Positions 24,101 through 35,711 of a stretch of DNA of 64,000 bases are shown piece by piece. This DNA is from Euphorbia lathyris (taxonomy: Eukaryota; Streptophyta; Magnoliopsida; Malpighiales; Euphorbiaceae). The position numbers were made by a program, and so were the translations under genes. The stretch lies in contig NC_088913.1 of assembly GCF_963576675.1 (NCBI RefSeq), positions 87,233,001 through 87,297,000 on the forward strand, in the 5' to 3' direction. The first letter of the stretch is position 1. Each line of letters begins with the position of its first letter. Below the pieces are notes generated by a model. That model did not search any database. It had not been told where the DNA came from and was given only the letters and a program-made list of their open reading frames with translations.

Positions 24101-25973
24101 ACTCAATAGTTGGGTTACCTCCGATAGTACCTGAGCCGACTATCTTACCCTTCTTGTTCTCTCCAAAGCTTACACTTCCACCTCGTTTAAGCTCTAGTGT
24201 GATGAACTGAGTTTCATCACCTATCATATGCCTTGAGCATGCGCTGTCTATATACCATAGTTTTGACTTCTCCACGCATGTCAAGCTGACCTGCAGTTTA
24301 AACTATTCATTTTTAGGTACCCAATTTCTTTTGGGTCCTTTCTTGTTAGTATAAACAGGTGCAAAATCATACTTTAACTTGTGACGGCATACTTTTATGG
24401 TGTGGCCTGGCTTACCACAGAAATCACAAAAGGACACCCTTTGTGGGTTGAACTGAGTATAGTCAGCATTATTATGTTGGGCATGCCAACATACTTTTGT
24501 GTTATGCCCTTTTCTTCCACAGAAGTCACATTGGACAGTCCGCTTGTTATGCCAACACACATCCTTTATGTGTCCCCTTTTTCCACAACACTCACATTGA
24601 GTAATTTGCTTATACTGACTAGTATTTGCATACTCAGCATGGGCTTTATTTCCTTTTAAGCCTTTCTTTTGACTTTGTAGCGTTGTGATATCCTTTCTAA
24701 GTTTCTTCGACTCAGATTGAATCTCCGTGACAAACTTATGTAGGATTTGCATGTTGGTATGCAAGTCAGAGTTGTCCTGGAGAAGATATCGGAGGTCACT
24801 CAGCTTGACTTCTTCAATCTCATCACAGCGTCTGCTGAGTGCCTTAATCTTTTTGTTACACTTCTTAGTTAGTGTATATAAGTCACTCAGGGCATTTACC
24901 ATTTCGTTTCTAAGTAAAAGTAAGGATGTTACCTCATTGTTGTGATTCTCCTGGTCAGTTTCATCAGAAAGAACATCATGCTCAGATTGGGATTGGTCAG
25001 CTCTATCATCTGCCATAAAACATATGTTGGCTGTTTCGTTTTTCTCGGCTTCAGATGATGTTGACTCATCACTGTCACTCCATGTGGCTACCATAGCCTT
25101 TTTGCTTCCCTTCTTCTCTTTCTTGAGGTTGGGACAGCTTGACTTGATGTGCTTGGTTTAATGACACTCAAAGCATGTGACAGATTTCGAGTTGTCCTTC
25201 TTGTACTTGTCACTTGATTCAGCTTTGTACTTATCATTTCTTCTAAATGATCTTTTGCCGTTTCTATCATTTCTCCTGAACAGCTTTTTCATTTTTCTGG
25301 TGAACATGGCCAGTTCCTCATCATCAGTTGACTCCGCTTCAGTTGAGTCAGCTTTCATGACAAGGGATTTTTGTTTCTTATCTTCTGATTTTTCTTTCTC
25401 TTTGGCTTCAAAGTTTTTCATAGAGATTTCATGAGTTAGCAGAGATCCGATCAGCTCATCATATTTGTAGGTAGTCAAGTCTTGGGCTTCTTCTACGGCT
25501 GTTTTCTTTGCTTGCCAGCTCTTGGGCAGACTTCTCAGAATATTTTTCACTTGTTCTTCTTCAGTGAAGTTTTTTCCAAGCCTTTTTAGCTCATTTATAA
25601 TGTTTGTGAACCTTGCGTTCATTTCTGAGATGTCTTCATTCTCCTTCATTTCAAACAGCTCATAGAGTCTCATATGTTGATTGACTTTAGACTCCTTAAC
25701 TTTGCTTGTGCCTTCATATGTCACTTCAAGCTTCTTCCAAATCTCCTGTGCTGACTCACAACCTGAAATCTTATTGTATTCTGCAGCATCTAACGCACAG
25801 TGAAGCATATTTATAGCCGAGGCATTATTTTGTAATTTTCTGAGGTCATCCTCTGTCCACTCAGCCTCACTTTTAACAATTTTCTCATTGTTAACAGTTT
25901 TGTATGGCACATGTGGACCTTGAACAATTGCAAGCCATGCACTCATGTTTGTGGCTTGTATAAAGTTCTTCAT
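21172..25973 (-). pseudogene. Sirevirus D gag-pol, several lesions
   Basis: Gag starts at 25973 (M-K-N-F-I-Q-A-T-N-M). The first CCHC knuckle is broken by a TAA at 25155-25157. Three more CCHC units follow in tandem (24420-24610), and gag ends at a TAG (24303-24305). Pol follows in the same frame after that TAG, the layout expected for readthrough. Domains: protease (DSACSRH, about 24240), integrase (HRRLGH...C..C about 23790-23860; core from about 23690), RT (KSAFLNG about 22360, YVDDII about 22110) and RNase H ([16 protein letters not shown] about 21600, EAEYVAA about 21500) to the stop at 21172. A frameshift near 23400 disrupts the integrase core, and the stretch 22939-23348 is out of frame with its start. 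Confidence 0.92.
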
Positions 25974-26144
25974 CCTATTCTTCCAAAATGTATAATTTGA
26001 CCCAAAGAATAGGGGAGGTCTAGTGATTGACAGTCCCTAAGGGAGTATCTGTGTTGTTTGGTTTCCTAGAAGGAACCGAGTGCTATTCTCACCCATTTTT
26101 CGGGATCAGCTCAAGATTGTTAAATCTTTGAGTAGTGAGCTTTA

Positions 26145-26156
26145 GCTTTGATACCA
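26145..26156 (-). other. Primer-binding site of Sirevirus D
   Basis: TGGTATCAAAGC on the minus strand, two bases after the 5' LTR, is complementary to the 3' end of initiator Met-tRNA with one mismatch. Confidence 0.85.
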
Positions 26157-26158
26157 CT

Positions 26159-27557
26159 TGTTGGTCCCTGGTAATTAGTTCCAAGGGGGGGTTAGGAACT
26201 AATATAACTTTTTCGTGTTTTAATTGAGCTGACTGGATGTTATTTTGAGAGTTTATTAACTCAGCCTTTGGTCAGCTTGGTGAGATAAATCACAGGACAA
26301 CTTTAGTCAGATGTTGACCAAAGTTGTTTCCTTGAGAGTTAGGAATTGACACTCTTGGAGGTCAGCTTCTAACTCAGCACCACTTACTTACTCAGGATCA
26401 GCTTAGGCAATTTATATGCTGAGTAAATAAAGCAAACAACACATGCAATTATAAGAGAGAGTTTAGAGATTACTCAGTATCACTTATCCTGGTTCGGCCT
26501 CTCTGCCTACGTCCAGTCCCCAGAGTCCTCCGGGCTTTTTGAATCCAATATTGAGCTCTTTAAAGGTAGAGCACAAACCAATTACAAGGCAGTTGAATAT
26601 GCAAGAGTACCTTCCTCTATTGGTCTACTCAACTCCTACTAAGTGCTACAACCCAGCACCTAGATTTCTCTACCACTGAAATGCTTACAACCAAGCACTC
26701 AGCTTTACACTCTCAATATTCCTATTGATCACAGACTTGTTCTTTTTGAACTAAAGAACACTTTAGATGATTACAACTCAATCTAGCATTTACACATAGA
26801 ACAGTTGATGTAAGATCCCTTTTGTATTTGAGTGCTTTTGAACTTTCTCTCTTGTATTTTTCTTTTGATGCTTGCATACCATTTCCAGTTTTTCGATTGT
26901 CCTTTTATAGAAGGAAATCTATAGATTTGATCGTTTGAAATGTCTTGACCGTTAATGTCAAAACGGCTCTTTTGGGGAACAATTTCTGGATAGCTTCAGA
27001 CTGCACCGTCATTCCTTTTCTCTGTTTTCTTCAGGCGTCAGGTTTGTCTTCTAGCGTCTGGTTTGTCTGTTTGCGTCAGTTGTCTTTTTCCAATAATCCA
27101 TCGTCCCATGACTCTTGGAATTAGTCTTTTAGGTGTCTTCGAGGTTCCAATTATTGGTGCAGAAGATTGGCAGACTTCGTCTTTTAGTGAACGGATCCTT
27201 CATGCTGTCCTGACTGTTACTCAGCTTCGTTTGTTCTTTTCGAATGTTCGTCGTTCATGCTGAGTACCTCCAAGGTCAGTTCCGTTTTGTTTAACCACTC
27301 CTGGAGAAGCCTTCAACTTTAGTCAGTTTTGATTTTCTTCTGAATTATACCCCACTCAGCTTCTATTTTGTCATGCTGAGTTCCGTTCTACTCAGCTTCG
27401 CTTGTGCTAGCTTTTGTCCTGTCTTTACTTTATATTTTTGTGCACTCAATATTTAACAAACATATTAGTACAATTAAATCAAAGCATCTAAATTTAATTG
27501 CCTCTTAATCATAGATGATTTTGTCAAATCAAAATCTTGTGGAAATGTGTTTCAACA
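26159..27557 (-). repeat. 5' LTR of Sirevirus D
   Basis: It is the same length and ends as 15912-17310, and both ends are joined to the ATGTC duplication or the PBS as expected. Confidence 0.97.
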
Positions 27558-30292
27558 ATGTCTTCATGCTGAACTTAGAGAAAAAGTTTTCAAAAACTGT
27601 ATGCTTAGTATCAAAGGAAGAAAATTCATGGCTATGGCACAGGAGACTTGGTCATGTAAGCATGGACCTCCTGGCCAAATTAGCAAGAAAGCAATTGGTT
27701 GAGGGACTGCCAGAACTTAAATTTGAAAAAGATCAACTATGCCACGCTTGCCAAGCGGGAAAACAAACCAAACAATCTTTTCATAGTAAAAATATTGTCT
27801 CAACTAAGCGTCTGTTAGAGTTACTACACTTGGATCTCTTCGGTCCAGTCCAGCCGCTGAGTCTGGGTGGAAGAAGATTTTCCTTGGTCATTGTAGATGA
27901 CTTTTCTCGGTACACTTGGATCATCTTGCTGAGTAGCAAGGATGAGACCTTTTAGACATTTTCAAATTTGGTTAGAAAACTTGAAAATGATAAAGACCTA
28001 AAGCTGGCTCACATCCGAAGTGATAATGGTGGAGAATTCAAGAACCAATAGTTTGTTGAATTCTGTGAAACCAACGGCATTGACCATAATTTTTCTGCTC
28101 CTAGAACGCCTCAACAAAATGGGGTGGTAGAAAGGAAGAACAGAACCTTGGTTGAAATAGCCAGGACAATGCTGAGTGAGCATAGGCTTCCAAAGTATTT
28201 TTGGGGAGAAGCTGTCAACACAGCGTGCTATATTCTTAATAGGGCTCTTGTTAGACCTATACTAAAGAAAACCCCCTACGAACTTTGGAAAGGACGAAAG
28301 CCCAACATTGGATACTTTCGTGCCTTTGGCTGTAAATGTTTTATTTTAAAGACCAAAGATAGCCTAGCTAAGTTTGGCTCAAAAGCTGATGAACCTATCT
28401 TTTTAGGCTACTCAACAAACAGCAAAGCATACAGAGTTTTCAATAAACGAACTCAGATTTTAGAAGAGTTAGTACATGTTGAGTTCGACGAAACTAACCC
28501 TGCAGGAAGATATCGGCCGCTGACCAAGGATGATCCACACTCAGTACCCGCTGATCAAGATACAGCCGCTGAGTCATTCCCTCAAGGGCTGACCCAAGGT
28601 AAAAGTGAACCTCAAATTGTTTTCACTGACCAGTCTACACCTGCAGAGATTGTTGAAACACAAATAGCACAAGACCTCAATCTACCAAAGGAGATAAGGA
28701 TACCAAGAGGACACTCAGAGAGTGCTATTCTTGATGCCGCTGAGAATACCCTGATGACAAGGAACCAACTCAGAAGATACCTCAGCAACGTAGCCTTCGT
28801 CTGAGTTCAGGAACCAAAGAACTTCGCTGATGCCGAGGAAGATGAATTCTGGATGAGCGCAATGCAAGAGGAACTTGATCAATTCAGAAGAAATGATGTA
28901 TGGGAGTTAGTGCCACATCCAAGAAGTTAGAAGACCATTGGAACAAGATGGGTCTTTCGCAACAAGCTGGATGAACAAGGGAATGTAGTCAGGAACAAAG
29001 CAAGGCTTGTAGCTCAGGGCTACAGTCAGCAAGAAGGTATTGACTACGGTGAGACCTTTGCCCCAGTGGCAAAGGCTAGAGGCTATTAGAATTTTATGCG
29101 CTTATGCAAGTTATATGAACTTTAAACTGTTTCAAATGGATGTTAAAAGTGCATTCCTTAATGGAGTTATAAACGAAGAAGTTTATGTTAATCAACCTCC
29201 AGGGTTTGTGGATCCTAAATTCCCAAACCACGTTTATAAACTCAAAAAGGCTCTGTACGGCCTCAAGCAAGCACCACGTGCTTGGTATAAGAGGCTGACC
29301 AGTTTCCTGCTGACTAGAAATTATGTCAGAGGCAAAGCTGATACAACCTTATTCATTAAGAGAAAGGGTAAAGACACCCTGCTGGCTCAAATATATGTTG
29401 ATGATATTATATTCGGTGCTACTAATGAGTCAATGTGTAAGGAATTTAGCAAGCAAATGCCGACTGAGTTTGAAATGTCAAAAATGGCATCTTCATCAGT
29501 CAAGCTAAATATGCCAAGGAGATATTGAAGAAATATGATCTTGAAAATTGCAAGCCAATATCTACCCCTATGGGCACTGACACTGTCCTTTGTGCTGACA
29601 AGAATGGTAAGTCAGTAGACAACAAATTGTATCGAGGTATGATAGGCTCTCTACTTTACTTAACAACAAGTAGACCGGACATTCAGTTCTCAGTATGCTA
29701 CTGTGCTAGATATCAATCTAACCCTAAGGAATCTCATTACATAGCTGTAAAAAGAATCCTTAGATATTTGCAAAGCTCAGTGAACGCAGGTTTATGGTAT
29801 CCTAACACTCATGGTTTCACACTCGTTGGATATACTGACGCTGACTATGGACGAGACAAGCTTGAACAAAAAAGCACCTCTGGAGGATGTCACTTCTTAG
29901 GAAGCTGTCTTGTATCTTGGTTCAGCAAGAAGCAGGCGTCAGTAGCCTTGTCTACCACTGAAGCTGAGTACATTGCTGCTGGACACTGTGTTGCTCAAGT
30001 CTTATGGATTAAGCAACAGCTTGAAGAGTATGGTGTTCAAACAAAGACAATTGAGGTCAAATGTGACAACAAAAGTGCAATTGATCTATCAAAGAACCCA
30101 ATCCAGCACAGCAGGATGAAGCATGTCAGCATCAGACATCACTTCATTAAAGACCATGTACTCAAGGGTGAGATAAAGCTGACCTATGTCCCAACGGATG
30201 AGCAGCTTGCGGATATCTTCACAAAGCCACTGGCTCGTGAGCAGTTCAGCATACTGAGAGAAGCCATTGGTATGTTTAATCCTCTTCAGTAA
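27558..30292 (+). pseudogene. Sirevirus C pol, second half
   Basis: This continues the protein cut at 15910. Integrase zinc finger (HRRLGH...C..C, about 27630-27750) and core (DLFGP about 27832, DDFSRYTW about 27897, then PQQNGVVERKNRT about 28110), RT ([12 protein letters not shown] about 28995, [11 protein letters not shown] about 29136, YVDDIIFG about 29395) and RNase H (ADYGRDKL about 29840, TTEAEYIAA about 29955), to TAA at 30290-30292. Lesions: in-frame TAG at 27953 and 28048, TGA at 28802, TAG near 28928, a frameshift near 29070, and a deletion near 29487 that removes about 20 codons after the YVDD region. Confidence 0.92.
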
Positions 30293-30679
30293 ATTCTAGC
30301 TCTTAATATATATTCATGCTGAGTGAATTACCATGCTGAAAGACTTATGATATTATTTGCTGAGTGAATAGATGTATGCTGAGTGTTTAATGCTAAATGA
30401 ATAAATATCACATACTGAGCAAATATGCGCACTGAGTAGTTATCTTAAACTGAGCAACCAACTACTTAAACCATCTGTTTGTATAAAACTGACTACTCAG
30501 AATATAGAACGTTTAGAATCCTAAATGCTGAGTACAAGATCCATTGCATTTAATGCTAAAGCACGCGAATAGCCACCTAGGATGACGTATGCGTCGAATG
30601 TGTCATAAGTGCCAGGATCATTGTCGGTTGACAATCCCAAGGCAAAACTGACACATGGATTCGATAAGATCCACCTCAC

Positions 30680-30795
30680 ACCGCTATAAATAATGGGTAA
30701 ATCCCCATTTTTATCTCTTTACACTTACCGAATTCTCTGGCATAAGCACCTTCTCTCTAAAAACTCTCAAAACTTCCAAAATCCTCTCTGAAACT
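30680..30795 (+). promoter_or_regulatory. Putative internal promoter/leader of the C 3' ORF
   Basis: CTATAAATAATGG (about 30683) is followed by AAATCCCCATTTTTATCTC, CTTTACACTTACC and a TCTCTAAAAACTCTCAAAACTT leader up to the ATG at 30796. The order and spacing match element D (20626-20725). Confidence 0.5.
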
Positions 30796-33594
30796 ATGAC
30801 TAAGATTTCAGTAAACATCTCCGGTGCCGGTCACCCTAAGACCAGTTCCGATGAACCTCCCAAGCATACTGCTCTGCCTGAAACGACTAAGGCCACTACA
30901 TCGAGCAAAGGCAAAGCTGGCCAAGCCACCTCCTCCAAAGGAAAGCCGACCAAAGTCAGAACCTACACTAAGGTCTTCGAAGACGTTAGAGAATGGAAGA
31001 TAGACTTCTCAAGATGGTTCTCTGAGGCTTTCGTAGAAACCGAGCAACCATTCTGTGAATGGATATCGAAGAATGGATGGACGGAGCTGTTCTCTATCAG
31101 AGATTCAACTTACCCTGACTTAGTAAGGGAATTCTACCATAATCTGCGGGTTGCTGACGATAACCAGGACTGCCTAGTAACAGTGGTAAAAGAGAAAACA
31201 ATCTTTGTCAACCCTACCTACCTTGCCAACTTGCTGAAGTTAAAGAATGAAGGGACAAAACTAAGGAGAACTGGTGATCATGAAGGAACTGGATACTTAG
31301 CCACCTTCTGCAAGCCCCCTGGCCATTCTGGAGAAATCTCCAGTTCCTCAATGGGCCAGCACCAAAAGATGGCACACTACCTGCTGACCAATTAGATCTA
31401 CCCTAAGATTAATTGCACCAGCTTAGCGACAAACTTCGAGCAATGCTTCATATGGCATATGCTGACCTATAAGCCCATCAATATGCCAGTTTTCTTGATT
31501 GCTGGCTTCCAAAGGAGCACTGGCACCTTAAGGCTGGGCTCACTCATTACCAGAATCCTCATAGACCATCAGATTGACCTATCCGAGGAAACTGAGGCCC
31601 AAGGTTTTGAGATCATAGCTGCTGCGCTGCGTGCCCTGAAGTATAACCAACCGATTAAGAAAGCTAAAGGTGGTGATCAGCCTGCTGAGGAGACTATCCC
31701 AAAGAAGGACATAAGAACAAAGGCTCCAGCTGGCTACAAAAGGAAAGCTGTTGGGACTCCTTCAAAAGATGTTGAGTCTCCGGCCAAGAAGCTGAAGTCA
31801 GCTGCTCAAAAAGGTCAGGAGAGACCTAAGTCAGCTGAGAAGAGAAGCAGACAAGATGAGCCTGAAGAAAGAGTGATTGCTGATGAGCAACCTCCGAAGA
31901 AGAAGAAGCCTTCAGAGCTGACTCCAATTGATGCTATCCCCACGGACATCATTGTTCCTGGTGATTCTCACTTCACACAATGTCAGGGAACTGAAGTTGA
32001 GCATCAAGAAGACGATGTGCAACTGGATGATCACTTCATCACTCAGGTGGAAGAAGAATTAGATAATGAAGATCAGGATGATGAAGAAGCAGAAGAAGGA
32101 GAAGACAGTGGTCAGGATGACACTGAGGAGACAGCCAGTGAAGAGGAAGCTGCTAACCCAACTAATACTGAGTTGGATGCAGAAGAAGAACAAGAACAAA
32201 CTGACCAGCTCAATGCTGATCAAGAAGAGACTTCTCCTCCTCACTCAGTAGAGTCTATCCCTGTTGACATTCCTCCTCCTCCTCGAAGAAGAAGACTAGT
32301 AAAGGCAAGTCAGACAACTGTCATTGACCTTCCAGTCCAGAAGCCGAGCAAAGACCCTTCTACGCTTAAGTTAAAGTTTTTTAGGAAACAAACTTCTGCA
32401 ACAACACCAGTTTCTCTTGAAAAGCAAGCCTCTGTTTCTTCACAACAGGAACAAGCCGACTTGAATGCTTCTGCTAACCCTTCAAGTCAAACCGAGCAAG
32501 TTCTTGCTAATGCTGATGCTCCAAGCACTGTGCTGACTAAGGAAACACCTGCCCCTGTCAGCACTGAACTCATTCAGCCTACTCTTACAACAACAATCAT
32601 TCCTGCTGATCCATCATCTCTACAAGAGAATCAAATGCAGATTGACAACCCCCTTCCAGTCACTAAGGAAACTCGGCAAACTGATGAAGGATCACTCAGC
32701 TATATGTATGCCACCGAGTCTGGTAGTCAACTCATCAACTCGGTGCAGTCATTAATCAAGGATCTTCATCAAACTGCTGAACCTACTGCTGGGTCTACCA
32801 ATAATGAGTCAACTAAGCTATCCCAAGTCACTCAGCTTTTAAATGAAGTTAAGGGACTGAAGGATTTGCTAAGTGTTATGATCTCCATTCAAACACAACA
32901 GCCCAAGCAGGACTCAATCACGAAGCTGGCTGAGATCCAACTGACAATGGCTCAACATCTCAACACTCTTCAAGAGCAATTCCAAACCTTGTCAACTTCG
33001 AACTCTCAATATGCCACTTCTGCTGAAGTTAAGATGCTATTTTCCCAGCTTCACACTGAGCAAAATAAGACCAACCATCAGCTGGCTTCTTACTCTCAAT
33101 GCTCGGTGGAGCAAATTAGTGAAGCCGTTCGTTTACTGAACTTAAATAAGCAAGAAATGGACACTGACCAGATGAAGCAGAATGAGATATTGGTCACTAC
33201 CCAAAAGACCTTCACCCATGTGCGTCATCACAAAATCCAGCGTCAATATTATGACTCAGCCCTGCTGAAGACATTTCATCAAGTTTTTGCTGCACTGTCA
33301 GACACAATTACTTGGGTGGGTAAATCTCAAGCCTACATACTGAGCATGCTCATCGCAGCTGAACTCAGTATACCTCAAGAGGTCTTGGATGAAGGCGTTG
33401 TTGTCTTCGACGGCATCAATAAAAGCGCCGACAAGCTTAAGGAGTTGTCCGGCACACTGACCAACGCGGTCTTAACCGACTCCTTTAGAATTCCTCCTCC
33501 TCCCGATGCTGACAAAACGGGGGAGAAAGAACAAGCTAGAACTCAGCAGGAGGCTACTAGAAGTAGTCAGTCTAAGCAAAAGAAGAAGAAATAG
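30796..33594 (+). pseudogene. Sirevirus C extra 3' ORF, one in-frame stop
   Basis: This is one frame of 932 codons broken only by a TAG at 31393-31395, next to the L-L-T-N block. The N-terminal ~55 residues are Ser/Thr/Lys-rich. The globular block follows ('PFCEWI', 'YPDLVREFYHNLRV', 'FEQCFIWHML', 'LRLGSLI'), then Lys-rich and very acidic stretches (Glu/Asp runs at about 32040-32230), Pro-rich segments, and a Gln/Ser/Thr-rich coiled-coil-like part, ending in D-A-D-K-T-G-E and a Lys-rich tail. No signal peptide or transmembrane span is visible. It shares architecture with D and A; the function is unknown. Confidence 0.85.
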
Positions 33595-34060
33595 AAATAG
33601 GCTAACTCAGTCTTGTATTTTCTATTTGTAGTTTCTATGTTTCTTTTTGCTGTGTATGCTGACTACTTTATTTCAATACAATACTTGCATCTTTTATCCA
33701 ACCTTGAATTATTTTATATGATGCTGAGTATTATGTCATTATGTATCTTCAAAAACATCAACTGTGCTTACTGTCTATAATACTTGTTGATTGTACGCTA
33801 TGCTAATAAAAAGTAGTCAGTCTAAGCAAAAGAATAAGAAATAGAAATAGGCTAACTCAGTCTTGTGTTTTCTATTTGTAGTTTCTATCTTTCTATTTGC
33901 TGTGTATGCTGACTACTTTATTTCAATACAATACTTGCATCTTTTATCCAACCTTGAATTATTTTATATGATGCTGAGTATTATGTCATTATGTATCTTC
34001 AAAAACATCAACTGTGCTTACTGTCTATAATACTTGTTGATTGTACGCTATGCTGATAAA
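33561..34060 (+). repeat. 250-bp tandem duplication at the end of the C 3' ORF
   Basis: 33561-33810 is repeated at 33811-34060 with few changes. The second unit includes a copy of the last codons of the ORF, so the duplication is within the 3' non-coding region and overlaps the coding end. Confidence 0.85.
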
Positions 34061-34264
34061 ATGTTTGACATTATCTTGTATGCTTTATTAAACACTGTCT
34101 CATAAGACTCATTGAAACATAAAATACTCAGCGCCCTCTGAATATTAAATCTTCCACTTAACACTGAGTAAAATAGAATATATTCCATGAGCTGACCTAT
34201 GCCTAAAAACTGACCTTGGACTTACTCGATTAAACCTTAAAGTGTTTAGTCAGTAGCTCAACCC

Positions 34265-34366
34265 TTACGGGGGAGTCTGCTAAGTAATATTAGGTCAACT
34301 ATCATGGGGGAGCTCAACACTGAGTTCCTCGCTGAATAGTTTTGCCAACATCAAAATGGGGGAGTT
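34265..34366 (+). other. Multiplied polypurine tracts of Sirevirus C
   Basis: ACGGGGGAGT (about 34269), ATGGGGGAGC (about 34304) and AAAATGGGGGAGTT (34353-34366) lie in a row; the last touches the 3' LTR. Confidence 0.85.
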
Positions 34367-35711
34367 TGTTGAAACACCTTTCCACATGATTTTGATTTGA
34401 CAAAATTATTTAAGTAAAATTAAATATATTCTAAACACACTAAGTTTAAATGCTTTGATTTATAATACTAATGTGTTTGTTCAATGTTAAGTTATATTGC
34501 TTATAAGACATAAAGACTAAAAGGCTTTAAGCCCAATACGGAAGTCAAAGCCCAAGTCAAACAGATCAAGACCACTCGGCCCGCGTGTGCAAAACGCTGC
34601 CGTTGTGTACAAAACGCAGCTCAGCGAGAGAAGGTTCGAGAAGACCTTCGTTGAACAACTTCGGAACGAAGCTGCTCAGTTGTATCGACAAAGAGTACAA
34701 GACAGAAGCTGAGCAAGAACAACTTCCAGACAAAGTATTTCTACTTTGGGTAAAGTTCAGAAGACACAGAAAGCTGTCTAGCTGACCTTACCATAAATGG
34801 AGAGACATTCTGCCGGACTGACTAAAAGCTGCTCAGCACTGACCGAAGACAGAAGATACTTGAATCTGATTGGCCGAGAGCACTGAGCAGGACTGAGTGA
34901 CAACGACAAGAAGCCGTTTCCCTCCAATGGTTATTTCGAAATTCGAAATGACTGATGCCTCAGACGTCTCTATAAATAGGGCCTTTCAGTTGCTTTCATC
35001 CAACACAGAACTTTATCAAGCCATTACGCTGACCAAAATTCTACTCAAAGTTCTGTGAGAAAGCAAAGCAAATACTTACACCAAATTATATATATCTTTC
35101 GTGTAAAAGTCTAGAGTGATTATTCAATCATCTAAGGTGTCTTAGCAATTGTTGTTTAGGACAAATCTTTATCATTTCTAGAGATTAGAAAGGAGAGGCT
35201 GAGTACTCGGTTATAGTACTTAGTGAGAGATTAGGAGTGAGTAGAGGTATGGAGGAAGGTACTCTTGTTATACTCAGCTTCTAAGTTGTAAAAGGTTTGA
35301 TGCTCTACCGTTAAAGAGCTCAGTAGAGAATTCGAAAGCTCGGAACGTGTTCCGGGGACAGGACGTAGGCTTAGAGGCCGAACCTGGATAAATCTGCTGA
35401 GTAACATCTTTCTAACCTTAAACTCCTTAATATATATATTGCTTGCTTAAACAAAACTGACCAAGTAAAGAGGTCACGGTGAGTTGTGGTGTATTGAGTA
35501 TCTGAGTTCAGGAATAGACTCAAGTGCTATCTCCTGACTCAAAGAAAGAAGCTTACTTAGTCACCAATTGACTAAACTAGTGTCTTAATTTACTCAGCGC
35601 GCTGTGTAATCCTTTTTTTCAAAGAAAAAGAAGTCAGCCTTAACGTATTAAAATTTTAAATAGTTCATATCCCCCCTTGGAACTAACTTGTTACGTTATA
35701 AGGGACCAACA
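34367..35711 (+). repeat. 3' LTR of Sirevirus C
   Basis: 1345 bp, TGTTGAAACACC...GGGACCAACA, directly followed by TAAGG (35712-35716), the same five bases that precede the 5' LTR. Confidence 0.95.

Larger units (their letters stand above)
15912..27557 (-). mobile_element. Sirevirus D, complete, nested in Sirevirus C
   Basis: This is an 11.6-kb element on the minus strand. Its two LTRs are each 1399 bp, and a perfect 5-bp target duplication ATGTC is at 15907-15911 and 27558-27562. In its own direction: 5' LTR (27557-26159), PBS, gag, pol, an extra ORF with its own TATA-type leader, PPTs, 3' LTR (17310-15912). By eye the LTRs differ at about 25 of 1399 sites, fewer than in C, which agrees with D being younger than its host. 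The coding regions carry several stops and frameshifts. Confidence 0.97.
12557..35711 (+). mobile_element. Sirevirus C, full span, interrupted by Sirevirus D
   Basis: The LTRs begin TGTTGAAACACC, and the 3' LTR ends GGGACCAACA. A 5-bp duplication TAAGG lies at 12552-12556 and 35712-35716. Order: 5' LTR, gag, protease, [element D 15912-27557], integrase, RT, RNase H, extra 3' ORF, multiplied PPTs, 3' LTR. Without D it would be about 11.5 kb. The end of the 5' LTR and the primer-binding site are deleted, so it can no longer start reverse transcription. By eye the two LTRs differ at roughly 30 sites in 1.3 kb. Confidence 0.95.
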
